Positions 1 to 8,412 are shown, numbered from the stretch's first letter. The stretch is 11,685 bases of DNA from CAIVSN01 sp043778375 (GCA_043778375.1 JAYWGH010000075.1:1-11685), one strand, 5' to 3'. Numbers and translations: made by a program. The notes: generated by a model not told the origin, from the letters alone.

Positions 1-266
1 CAGATGAGGCTCGCGCCGGTGGCGCTCGCATCTGTGGTACGGGACGCTCTGATATGCCAAACCAGATCAACAATGTGCTCGCATTCCCAGGAATATTCAA
101 GGGAGTACTCGCCAGCGGCAAGAAAAAAATCACCGACGAGATGAAACTCACCGCCGCACGAGCACTCGCCTCAGCAGTCAAGAACCCTACCGAAGATATG
201 GTCATCCCCAATGCGCTCGATAAATCAGTGGTAGATGTTGTAGCTCGAGCGATGATGGAATCTTAA
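1..266 (+). CDS. Malic enzyme, C-terminal fragment (gene starts before the window)
   Basis: This is the 3' end of a malic enzyme, which oxidatively decarboxylates malate to pyruvate using NAD or NADP. The first full codon is at position 3, and the frame is open from the window edge to TAA at 264-266. The ATG at 54 is internal, because the residues before it (…CGTGRSD) already match the family. The visible block GRSDMPNQINNVLAFPGIF is the conserved GRSD-NQ-NN---FPG-F segment near the end of bacterial malic enzymes, and EMKLTAARALA and the VIPNALD tail follow as expected. The N-terminal part, with the catalytic Tyr/Lys and most of the Rossmann domain, lies outside the window, so NAD versus NADP preference cannot be judged. 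No UGA codon occurs in this piece. The next gene follows after 9 nt, which suggests one operon. The family call is firm. Confidence 0.93.
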   Translation, partial: DEARAGGARICGTGRSDMPNQINNVLAFPGIFKGVLASGKKKITDEMKLTAARALASAVKNPTEDMVIPNALDKSVVDVVARAMMES

Positions 267-275
267 TCACTCCCT

Positions 276-575
276 ATGTTTTTTAATACCGATGACTCCG
301 ATGTCACTCAAGAGGAAAAAATTAATTACCTCTATGCGCATGTCCGCAAAACTGAGTTTGAGGCAAAGCTCAATACTATTTGGAAATGGTCTTATCGATT
401 GTTATTCATTGGGAGTATGCTCTATATCTACCTCCATCCATCGAGCATTTTTGATCTCGCAAAGAGCCTCACTGGTGACTTGATCCAAAAGCCGACAATG
501 TCGAGTATAGTAGGCGGAGCAGTCAAATCTGAAGGAGCTGAGCTTAAATCGATCATCGAAGGCCTAAACAAATAG
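276..575 (+). CDS. Small single-pass membrane protein, function unknown
   Basis: I do not recognise this 99-aa protein. It has an acidic, polar N-terminus (residues 1-35, probably helical), one hydrophobic segment at about residues 38-54 (YRLLFIGSMLYIYL at its core), and a polar C-terminal tail of about 40 residues with alternating charges. This looks like a single-pass membrane protein. The start is ATG 276, 9 nt after the malic enzyme stop; the spacer contains ACTCCC and no Shine-Dalgarno sequence. The stop TAG at 573-575 is one base before the next ATG, so translation is probably coupled to the metallo-beta-lactamase-fold gene. An overlapping 63-aa frame (292-483) is a shadow. Its place between two enzyme genes gives no clear clue to function. 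It is probably a real gene because of the tight packing and the plausible membrane topology. Confidence 0.72.
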   Translation: MFFNTDDSDVTQEEKINYLYAHVRKTEFEAKLNTIWKWSYRLLFIGSMLYIYLHPSSIFDLAKSLTGDLIQKPTMSSIVGGAVKSEGAELKSIIEGLNK

Positions 576-576
576 C

Positions 577-2124
577 ATGCGAATAACGAGTCTCGGGCAT
601 ACAGAGTGCCTCATCGAGTGTCCACTCGCAAACGCAGATGTCTACCGAATTCTCCTCGATAGCTGGCTATCGGACTACTGCGTGGCAGACTGTATGGAGC
701 GGAGTCCACGAGTCACTATCGACTGGGCTCTATTTCCACGAATAGATCTCATCTATATCTCGCACTCTCACCTCGATCACCTCGATCCATACTTCTTACA
801 CGAGCTCTACGAGCACCAGTCCCCTACTCTCCTCATAGCCGAGACACTCGCGTATCTGGTACCAACTCTCACAGCAGCACTCCCAGTAGGGACTCGGATA
901 GAGATATTGCGCCATATGGAGACTCGAGTATTTGCTCAGGAGATCGAGCTTACTGGAATTGTATATAGCGGAGAAGTGATCACGAATGAAGAGGATGTGA
1001 TGACCCTTTTTGTGAGCCAAGGTGATGTGTGTATGTACTTTGAGGTAGATACTGTTCCGCCCCTCATTGCGAGCGAGCAGGCACTCCTCCAGAGCCTCTA
1101 CACCGCAAGGTCCTACACTCGACGACTGTATATTGCGAGTGCCAATGAGCTCGAGGGTAATATTGCAATACTCGATCTCATGAGCACAGAGGGGAGAGTG
1201 GACTTTGAGGCGAGCTATGAGGCCCGTCGAAGAGATGAGATACACGAGCGAACTGAGGTCATACTCGAGGAGGATCTGCCACTCGCGCGTATTTGGACTC
1301 TCCCAGGATTTGAAGTCGCCTATATTGGGCAGGGTCTTCAATTCCCGAGCTCGATCAGTCGAGCACTCGCAGGCACCAAAGTTATGAGTTTAGAGCAGAT
1401 ATGCGCACTTGAGACGGAGACAGCACGTGAGTACGGGATTATCTGTCCACGAAGAGTGCTCGGTGCTGGTGAGAGTATATCACTCTCTGATAGACCCTCG
1501 GGGAGTATTGCGGGACTCACATTTTGAGATCGCATCCCAGTAAGCCTTGCTCACACTGAGGTATTTGTTCGCAAGAATGTGCCACTTCATCCAGGTGTGA
1601 GAGACAGAGAGTCTCTCGAGGCGGATGTACTGAGAGCACTCAATACCAAGTTCCTCCCCACCAAGCTCGCTGATCCACTTGATAACCTCAAGACCCTCGT
1701 ACTCGCTGAGCCCGATAGACTCTACATCATCGCAGTTGACTACTCGACTGGGGACAGATATGAACGCGGCGAGTATGCGTGGGGATTTACGGGTGGGGAG
1801 TTTACGCGACTCACGACCCCATCTGGTCGTGCCCCAAATGAACTCTACTTTTGAAATGATCTCGCCGACTATCTCTCCTGAAAAGTCGAGCTCTATACGA
1901 GTTTTGTACAATCTTTCGATCCCACTCGTCCGAGTAGACTCTGGAGTGTACTTGGGAATACATTTCTTGGAAGTGATCTCGTCGTAAAAAAAGTGGCCTA
2001 TCACTTTGGACTTGCTCGGGAAGGGGTGGGGTGTGAGAGGGTTTTAGAATACTATAGTGAGTCACTAGGAGAAAATTCTCCAAGTTGCAAAAAAGTCATA
2101 TCACCATATTTTGTGCACTCTTAA
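577..2124 (+). CDS. Metallo-beta-lactamase-fold hydrolase with long C-terminal region (three UGA-Gly codons)
   Basis: This is a predicted 515-aa protein with an N-terminal metallo-beta-lactamase fold. The metal-binding motif HxHxDH is seen as ISHSHLDHLDP (His63, His65, Asp67, His68), preceded by the usual hydrophobic strand DLIYI. FEVDT near residue 155 may carry a later Asp ligand. The early SLGHTECLIE strand resembles UlaG/RomA-type beta-lactamase-fold proteins, which act on small phosphoesters or lactones, but the substrate cannot be assigned. The frame passes through UGA at codons 317, 426 and 435 (1525, 1852, 1879) and ends at TAA 2122-2124. A standard-code reading would truncate it at 316 aa. 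Residues from about 320 to 515 form a region I do not recognise; it is charged and includes YAWGFTGGEFTRL. The start ATG is one base after the previous stop, and the antiporter starts 9 nt downstream. The fold is secure and the function is open. Confidence 0.85.
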
Positions 2125-2133
2125 AACTCTCTT

Positions 2134-3108
2134 ATGCTCGCAGTTCTCGTATCACTTATCGGTATTATTTTTGGTCTCGGACTTCTCACTGTCGGAGCAG
2201 ACAGACTCGTAGTAGGCGCAGTAGCTCTTGCGAAGAGATTTCAGCTATCAGAAGCTATCATCGGACTCACGATCGTCGCCATAGGGACGAGCATGCCAGA
2301 GCTCATCGTCTCTCTAACCGCAAGCATAGAGTGAAAGTCTGATATAGCGATCGGGAATGTGCTCGGATCAAATATTGCAAATATACTCCTGATCCTCGGA
2401 ATTACTGCTTGCATCTCTACTATGACGCTCGCAAAAAGTATGAGAAAATTCGATATTCCTGTTGCCATTATCGTAGCAGTCCTACTAGGTATACTCGTGA
2501 GTGACAGATTATTTGATCAGGCATGAGCCAATATCGTCGGTCGAATTGATGGAATTATTCTCATAGGCTGAGCAATACTGTTTATCCTCTACAGTATTTT
2601 TCACAATAATGAAACGGGAGAAGAACTCGAAGTAGAAACAAAAGGTACCAATCTCTGGTGGTCAATACTCTATATAACTTTCGGAGTTGCACTTCTATTT
2701 TGAGGGGGGAAAATACTCGTATATTTTGCAGTAGATCTCGCTCGCGTTGCAGGATTATCTGAGTGACTTATCGGACTCACAATTGTAGCAGTTGGGACGA
2801 GTATGCCAGAGCTCGTAACCTCTATCCTCTCTGCAGTCAGGTGAAAGTCTGATCTCGCGATAGGGAATATTGTAGGGTCGAACATCATGAATATTCTTTT
2901 GATACTCGGAGTTTCTGCGGTCATTGCACCGATACCGTTTGGTGCGAGCTCGTATCTTGATCTCGGGGTATCGATACTCGCAGCTGTAGCGCTCTTAGCA
3001 GTAGCGTTCGTCTGAAAGAAAAACAAAATCGGGAAGAAAGAAGGATACTTCCTCCTCTTTTTATATGCTCTATACCTCAGCTACATCATACTGAGAGATG
3101 TCGTTTAA
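2134..3108 (+). CDS. yrbG: YrbG-like calcium/sodium antiporter, CaCA family (seven UGA-Gly codons)
   Basis: This 324-aa inner-membrane protein belongs to the Ca2+/cation antiporter superfamily, which exports Ca2+ in exchange for Na+ (sometimes K+ also). The length matches the YrbG/K+-dependent type (about 325 aa). Two inverted alpha-repeats are clear. Repeat 1 has GLTIVAIGTSMPEL at residues 44-57 and IGNVLGSNIANILLILG soon after. Repeat 2 has GLTIVAVGTSMPEL at 214-227 and IGNIVGSNIMNILLILG. The transport Glu of GTSMPE is present in both (Glu56, Glu226). UGA occurs at codons 67, 131, 146, 190, 211, 237 and 294. Codons 67 and 237 are the same position of the two repeats (E/R-G-KSD), which requires Gly. 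Under the standard code only 66 aa would be called. The start ATG follows the previous gene by 9 nt with ACTCTC before it. The TAA stop overlaps the stop of the convergent helicase gene. Confidence 0.95.
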
Positions 3109-5345
3109 GGCTTGACCTTCTCTATCGGTGCGATCTTGATATTGAGGCGCTTAATCCCTTTGTGTGCTCAGGTAAAGGCAATCTCCGCGATATCCTCTCT
3201 CACAGATATGATCGTCCCCTCTCCAAACTGAGGATGCTTCACTCGATCACCTGTATGTATAGATGCTGGATCGATACGCGCTATACGAGCGGCTGCTGCC
3301 GCTACAAAAGCCGATCCTTGATTACTCGCAGCACTCGTACCACCCCCTGTGCTCGTAGATCCTCCTCCGAGCCAAGATCCTCCATTCCACCCAAACTGAT
3401 ATTTTGGCTCGATGATACGAGTCTCGATGAGATGGACGGGTATTTCTTTTACAAACTTTGACCTCGGATTTGCCGAGTAAGTCCCAAACCGATAGCGCTC
3501 ACGAGCTCTCGTGATGTAGAGCTGTTTTTTTGCTCGAGTGAGTGCAACGTACATGAGTCTGCGCTCTTCTTCCATTTCCCGAGGCTCGAGAAATGTCCGT
3601 GAATGTGGGAAAAGTCCATCCTCCGCCCCAGCGATAATCACATTTTTGAACTCTAGCCCCTTTGAAAGGTGGATCGTCATGAGCGATACCATCTCCTCCC
3701 CTTCCCCTTCACGATCAGCATCAGTGATGAGCGCTATATCCTCGAGAAAGAGTGCAAGCCCCTCGCTCGGAGCGAGCCCCTCATATCTGGAGGCGAGATT
3801 TTGAAATTCTTTGAGATTCTCGATGCGCGACTCGGCATCGTCCTTGCCATACTCGAGCTCGAGATATTCGATATAGCGAGTTCGGTCGATCACTGCGGTG
3901 AGTATCTGCCCGACACTGCCCGCGAGTGCTATCTCCCGCAGATGGTCGTACACCCCGAGGAACGCCCCAACTCCAGTCGCAAGCCCCCCAGAAAACGCTC
4001 GTACCTCAAGTCCATGGCGGAGTGCTGTCACTGGATCAGCACGGATCTGACCCGCGAGTACCATGATATTTTCGAGAGACTTCTCCCCGATCTTGCGACT
4101 CGGTACATTGATCACCCGAGCAAAGCTCACCGCGTCAGACTGATTGTGGATGAGTCTCATGTAAGCCAATAAATCCTTGATCTCACGCCGCTCATAAAAC
4201 TTTACCCCACCATAAATACGATATGGAATCCCTTTATTTATGAGCGCTTCTTCTATCGATCGAGACTGTGCGTTCGTGCGATAGAGAATTGCCCAGTCAG
4301 TGAGCTTATCCCCCGCATCTGTCCCAGCAGTGATGTACCCCGCGATCTCTCGACACTCCTCCCGCTCGTCTGCAGCCTCAAGCTCTATGATTTTGGCTCC
4401 GTCTTCATTTTCAGTCCAGAGGGTCTTCTCGAGCGCTGTATGATTACACTTGATGACTGCGTTTGCGGCCTCGATCACTACCTTTGTCGAGCGGTAGTTT
4501 TGCTCGAGCTTTACCACAAAAGCGTCCGGATAGTCTCGCTCAAAGTTGAGGATATTTTTTATATTCGCACCTCGCCAACTGTATATCCCCTGCCAGTCAT
4601 CCCCGACTACTGCGATATTTCGAGTGCCAGCTGCGAGGAGCTTTACCGTCTGATACTGGATCTCATTGGTATCCTGATACTCATCCACCATGATATACTG
4701 ATACTTGCGATGAAAGTGCTCGAGTACCTCAGGAAGTCTCAAGAGATCATAAGTACGCAGGAGAATATCATCAAAATCCAGAGCGCTCATCGCGCGCATC
4801 CGCCGCTCAAGCTCAGCGTAGACCTCAGAGGCTACAGACGCCGCATAGGACTGAGCTCCTTGTCGCATCATTCCGGGATCTATTCCTTCATTTTTCGCAC
4901 TCGAGATCATTCCTATTACCTGCTTAGCGGGGATTTCTTTTTCATCTATTTTTTGATCCGCGAGGATAGACTTGATGAGGCGGAGCTTGTCATCCTCATC
5001 GAGGATGACAAAATTTTTGTTGTACCCAAGTCGATCGATGAACATCCGCAAAAAATATACCCCCATCGAGTGAAATGTCCCCACCATTGGGGCTCCACTT
5101 TGACGATATGGATTGACCTTTGCCATCTCGAGTCCGAGCTTGCGACCGATTCGCTCGCGCATTTCCTTGGCAGCTTTATTCGTAAAAGTCACACAGAGGA
5201 TCGAGTCCGCAGGTATCCCCACCTGAAGTACCATATTTGCGACTCGCTCGGTGAGTGTATGGGTCTTCCCTGCTCAGGCGCCAGCGAGGATGAGCATAGG
5301 TCCGTCGAGATGATTGACGGCTTTTTGTTGTTCTGAATTCAGCAT
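3105..5345 (-). CDS. pcrA: PcrA/UvrD-type superfamily 1A DNA helicase (two UGA-Gly codons)
   Basis: This is a 746-aa ATP-dependent 3'-5' DNA helicase for repair and replication-fork maintenance. From ATG 5345 it starts MLNSEQQKAV (Q motif). Walker A is LAGAGAGKT at residues 20-28, with Gly24 encoded by UGA (5274-5276). Later motifs are VTFTNKAAKEM, Walker B DEYQDT (about 221-226), GDDWQGIYSWRGA (about 248-260), the MTIHLSKGLEF motif, and VALTRAKKQLYI. The C-terminus GDRVKHPQFGEGTI…GIKRLNIKIAPIEKV is the Tudor-like RNA-polymerase-binding tail of PcrA/UvrD; a UGA at codon 726 (3168-3170) lies inside it. A standard-code reading would start at 5234 and lose Walker A. GDDWQGIYSW differs from the usual GDDDQSIYRW. 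A hairpin terminator ends 13 nt before the start, leaving little room for a separate promoter; ACTCCC lies 3 nt before the ATG. The stop TAA (3105-3107) overlaps the antiporter stop. Confidence 0.96.
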
Positions 5346-5358
5346 GGGGGGAGTGTAC

Positions 5359-5388
5359 AAAAAATCCCCAAAATTACGAGGGGATTTT
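5359..5388 (-). terminator. Intrinsic terminator after the peptidase gene, directly before pcrA
   Basis: On the minus strand a perfect 9-bp stem (AAAATCCCC / GGGGATTTT; arms 5380-5388 and 5361-5369) encloses a 10-nt loop and is followed by a T run (5364 to 5359). It lies 17 nt past the peptidase stop and 13 nt before the pcrA start. It could end peptidase transcripts fully or act as a leaky attenuator that feeds pcrA. The stem is also A/T-flanked on the other strand, so some bidirectional activity is possible. Confidence 0.8.
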
Positions 5389-5405
5389 AAGAAATACAGT
5401 AGGCA

Positions 5406-6968
5406 CTACCCTCTCTTCGTCCCCCAAAGCTCCATCATTCGAGCAGCCTCAGCACGACTCACAGCGGCAGTAGTTTTAATCCCTGCACGAGAGTAGTTTG
5501 TAGAGGCTATAAAGCTCTTGATCGGTCCACCTGCTCCGTACTCATCAATACTCCCCTCGTAGTCCCCAGTGATCCGTAGCATCATCGCTACGAGTTCTTG
5601 CTTAGTGATAGCATCGTTAGGTCTAAATAACCATCCGCCCTTTATCACCCCCCGGGCCTGCAGAGTGGCGAGGTATCCAATACTCGGGTCATCAGCGAGG
5701 ATATCCGCATACGAGATCTGTGCTCCTGACTGTGCCTCGATACTAAATACTCCTGCAAGATAGAGAACCGCCTCTCGTCTTGTGAGTACCTGAGTGGGTC
5801 TGAATACTATCTCACTTTGAAGTACGGGTATAGCACGATCCTTGAGATACGCAGCTGATCTCGCATACGAGGCACGCACTGGGATGTCTATGTACGCCTG
5901 AGAGGCTCGTACCGCTGCCTGAGCAGAAGAAGTCACGAGTGGCGTATTCACTGTTACGGGAAGTACTGGAGCACTCATGAGTGGCTCTCGTACGACTACC
6001 ATAGATGACTGTACTGGTGGCACTGGTGGCACGATTACTGCTGCGATAAAAGTCTGCTCACGAACTGGTGTGGCTGCTACTACTGGGGGGAGTATGGTCT
6101 CACGAGCCTGTACAGTAGATCCACCCGCGAGTGACTGTATAAAATCAAGTGGGCTCACCGTATATCTCATCGCATTTTCCTTCCCGAGTCCCGCATTTAC
6201 GGCTTCAAAGAAATCGAGCTTGAGATCTCGAAGATCCTTGAAGCTATACGGCCAATACGAATGAAACGGAGCGTCCGACTTGTCTATCTGGAAGTGGAGA
6301 TGTGGGGTAGTCGTGATACCACTCATCCCTACTCGCCCGATGAGATCCCCTTTCTTGACTACTGTCCCCTCAGCAGGGAGCGCGACCTCGAGATGGAGAT
6401 ATGCAGAGTAGTAACTCGCAGCAGGCAGGCGAGAATAACTGATCCCATCATGACGGATGACTACATATTTCCCATCTGCACCCTCTGTATTTACCGACTT
6501 AACGATGACCCCGTTTGCGATAGAGAGCACTGGAGTACCAAGTGGTGCTCTTATGTCTACTCCGAGGTGTGAGCCATCATATTCGCGAAAATTCATACGA
6601 TAACTTCCCATATACGGAGTGATGTAGGTCCCTCGTGCGAGGAGGGCAGCCTTATCTCGGGGGTCTTCACTCCCAAAAACTTCTGGATCATAAAAAGGAG
6701 TTTCTACAAACTCACTACTCGCAATATTTTCAAACCGAAGGGTTTTGACAAAGTTTGCTGCATTCAGCCAGTTTGGGACATATGCAATCGGCGAAGTTGT
6801 TCCATCAAATGGGAGAGGTTTCACATTTGGGAACTCGAGCACTGAGCCCTTCATAAGGGGAACTCCGAGTACAAGGATCACATAGAATGCGAGGAGTGCG
6901 AAGTTAAAAAGCCAGAGCTGTTTGAGGCTTGCAGGAGTGACTTCAAAGTGAGAATAGAGAGCAATCAT
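5406..6968 (-). CDS. Membrane-anchored M23 (LytM-type) peptidase with C-terminal SLH repeats
   Basis: This 520-aa protein is predicted to be a cell-surface zinc endopeptidase that cuts peptidoglycan cross-bridges. A transmembrane segment or uncleaved signal anchor lies at residues about 17-37 (LWLFNFALLAFYVILVLGVP). The M23 domain covers about 118-232 and has all the ligands and catalytic residues: HLGVD (His134, Asp138), AYLHLE (His192) and PHLHFQ (His223, His225). A Pro/Val/Ala-rich linker (about 290-350, including VIVPPVPPVQ) leads to two clear SLH-like repeats (about 370-418 and 419-470, with FRPTQVLTRREAV and FRPNDAITKQELV) and a weaker third (about 483-517). SLH domains bind secondary cell-wall polymers. 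The start is ATG 6968; a TAG lies in frame a few codons upstream. The stop is TAG 5406-5408. The gene has no UGA codon although it encodes about 36 glycines. It sits between two terminators, so it is probably a single-gene transcript. Confidence 0.93.
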   Translation of the reverse strand: MIALYSHFEVTPASLKQLWLFNFALLAFYVILVLGVPLMKGSVLEFPNVKPLPFDGTTSPIAYVPNWLNAANFVKTLRFENIASSEFVETPFYDPEVFGSEDPRDKAALLARGTYITPYMGSYRMNFREYDGSHLGVDIRAPLGTPVLSIANGVIVKSVNTEGADGKYVVIRHDGISYSRLPAASYYSAYLHLEVALPAEGTVVKKGDLIGRVGMSGITTTPHLHFQIDKSDAPFHSYWPYSFKDLRDLKLDFFEAVNAGLGKENAMRYTVSPLDFIQSLAGGSTVQARETILPPVVAATPVREQTFIAAVIVPPVPPVQSSMVVVREPLMSAPVLPVTVNTPLVTSSAQAAVRASQAYIDIPVRASYARSAAYLKDRAIPVLQSEIVFRPTQVLTRREAVLYLAGVFSIEAQSGAQISYADILADDPSIGYLATLQARGVIKGGWLFRPNDAITKQELVAMMLRITGDYEGSIDEYGAGGPIKSFIASTNYSRAGIKTTAAVSRAEAARMMELWGTKRG

Positions 6969-6987
6969 GGGTATTTGTTTGCTCTAA

Positions 6988-7014
6988 ATTATCATAATTT
7001 TGAGCAGGGTGCAA
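6988..7014 (-). promoter_or_regulatory. Candidate promoter for the M23/SLH peptidase gene
   Basis: On the minus strand TTGCAC (7014-7009) and GATAAT (6993-6988) are 15 bp apart, with ATG 6968 19 nt beyond the -10. Because a strong terminator lies just upstream, the peptidase gene needs its own promoter in this short gap. The -35 overlaps the last T residues of that terminator. The spacing is shorter than the usual 16-18 bp, so this is a guess from position and sequence. Confidence 0.4.
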
Positions 7015-7044
7015 AAAAGTGGAGATTCTTTAAGAAATCTCCAC
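7013..7044 (-). terminator. Intrinsic terminator after ychF
   Basis: On the minus strand GTGGAGATT (7044-7036) pairs perfectly with AATCTCCAC (7027-7019) over an 8-nt loop, followed directly by six T (7018-7013). It lies 18 nt after the ychF stop and marks the end of the murF-to-ychF operon. Confidence 0.88.
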
Positions 7045-7062
7045 CAATACTCTCGCTAGCAC

Positions 7063-8151
7063 CTACGCCCCAAACTTAAAGAGCATCACATCGCCATCTT
7101 GGACGATATACTCTTTTCCCTCCATTCGTACTTGCCCCTTTTCGCGAGCAGGTGACCATCCTCCCGCATTTACGAGATCTTGCCAGTTCACTGCGTCTGC
7201 CTTGATAAACTTCTTTTGAAAGTCTGTGTGGATAACTCCTGCAGCCATAGGGGCTGTATCTCCTTTGTGAATCGTCCAGGCTCGCACTTCCATCTCTCCA
7301 GCAGTAAAGTAGTACTGAAGACCGAGTAGGTCATAACAGGTCTTGATCACTCGATCTGTCGGACTAAACGAGATCCCGAGCGATGCGAGGAACTCGAGTC
7401 TATCTGTCTCTGAAAATTCCATCATATCGAGCTCGAGCTTGGCACATATTGGGAGCACAGGTACTGTAGAGTCTGTGATCCCCACAAGGGCTCGTAACTC
7501 TGCATCTGGAGTATTCACTGACTCTTCGGCAACATTTACCGCATATATAAATGGTTTGTTCGTGAGGAGGTGGAGATCCTGGAGAAATAAACTCTCCTCA
7601 GGAGTTCGCTCAAGAGTCACCGCAAGTGCTCCTGATTCGAGATGAGCCTTGAGGCGAGGATAGATCTCAGCTCGAGATTTTGCCTCTTTGTCTCCAGCGC
7701 GTATCTTTTTATCATTTTCCCCCATTCGGCGCTCAAGAGTCTCAAGATCCGCGATCATGAGCTCTGCATTGATCACTTCTATATCACGACGAGCATCGAT
7801 CGAGCCATTTACATGGTGTACATTCGTATCAGCGAACCCTCGTACGACCTGGAGGATCGCGTCTACTTGTCGGATGTGAGACAAAAACTTATTCCCGAGT
7901 CCTTCTCCTTTTGACGCTCACTCCACTAGTCCCGCAATATCTACAAACTCGACCGTAGCAGGAATGGTCTTTGTTCCTGACACTGCTACTCGGAGAGCCT
8001 CAAGACGAGGATCATTTACACTTACGATCCCAACATTTGGCTCAATCGTACAAAATGGGAAATTTACAGCCTCAGCAGCGTATGACCGAGTGAGTGCATT
8101 AAATAAAGTTGATTTCCCAACGTTGGGAAGTCCGACGATGCCGACTTTCAT
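7063..8151 (-). CDS. ychF: YchF/OLA1-type ATPase (one UGA-Gly codon)
   Basis: This is a 362-aa ribosome-associated ATPase of the Obg-related translation-factor GTPase class, at the normal family length (about 363 aa). The P-loop is GLPNVGKST at residues 7-15, followed by YAAEAVNFPFCTIEPNVG (switch I/G2). The G3 region reads DIAGLVEGASKGEGLGNKF, where Gly78 is the UGA codon at 7918-7920; that glycine is near-invariant in YchF. The base-recognition motif is NVAE (about 206-209) in place of NKxD, which is the family signature for ATP over GTP. A C-terminal TGS domain follows, with TIHKGDTAPMAAGVIHTDF and the ending YIVQDGDVMLFKF. The start is ATG 8151, 9 nt after the stop of the 83-aa gene, with the pyrimidine-rich leader ctatatctc and no Shine-Dalgarno sequence. 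The stop is TAG 7063-7065, then a terminator. Under the standard code it would be split into 77-aa and 273-aa pieces. Confidence 0.97.
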
Positions 8152-8160
8152 GAGATATAG

Positions 8161-8412
8161 TTAGTATTGTTCGATAGAGGTAGTTTCACGCACAGTGGTC
8201 GCCTGAGTAGGTCATTTATACTCCCGAGCGAGTACAACAAATCAGATGATGGTGAGTACCAGAAGCACCAAACCCATAAACCGTGTTACCGGTTGCACAT
8301 GGGTAGAATACTCTCGGAATTTAAAAATATGAATTTTGGCAACGAGAAAAAATACCCATACAAATATTAAAAGTAGGAGGTAGAGACTCAAATATATCCA
8401 AAATCAAATCAT
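8161..8412 (-). CDS. Small two-TM membrane protein, unknown function (three UGA-Gly codons)
   Basis: I do not recognise this 83-aa protein, which is only visible when UGA is read as Gly (codons 3, 57 and 67; 8404-8406, 8242-8244, 8212-8214). It starts at ATG 8412 (MIGFWIYLSLYLLLL) and has two strongly hydrophobic segments, about residues 3-25 and 45-62 (GLVLLVLTIIGFVVLA). A basic stretch (AKIHIFKFREYS) lies between them and a polar Thr-rich tail ends at TAA 8161-8163. The basic loop suggests that the linker faces the cytoplasm. ychF starts 9 nt downstream, so the two are probably co-transcribed. The standard code would break it at codon 3, so ordinary gene callers miss it. Three of its four glycines are UGA. 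The clean hydrophobic pattern and the operon spacing support a real gene. Confidence 0.7.

Noticed and set aside
54..266. Independent 70-aa gene starting at ATG 54
   Set aside because: The in-frame residues upstream to position 3 match the malic enzyme, so this ATG is internal.
796..2083. Minus-strand open frames of 181, 174 and 90 aa
   Set aside because: They lie opposite the continuous metallo-beta-lactamase-fold frame, have no promoter or operon context, and look like shadows of its codon bias.
2134..3108. UGA as tryptophan (mycoplasma code) or selenocysteine
   Set aside because: UGA falls on conserved glycines (E/R-G-KSD, AGAGAGKT, GASKGEG), Trp is encoded by UGG in the same genes, and 23 scattered UGA codons in unrelated families do not fit selenoproteins.
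4440..5336. 298-aa plus-strand open frame inside pcrA, plus smaller ones at 3162-3461 and 3669-4172
   Set aside because: They are antisense to a fully conserved helicase. Heavy use of CTC/GAG and GAT/ATC codons keeps the antisense frame open. Their translations show no recognisable motif.
7882..7920. Frameshift or gene break between the two ychF pieces
   Set aside because: Only a UGA separates them, and the joined sequence GLVEGASKGEGLGNKF is exactly the YchF consensus.
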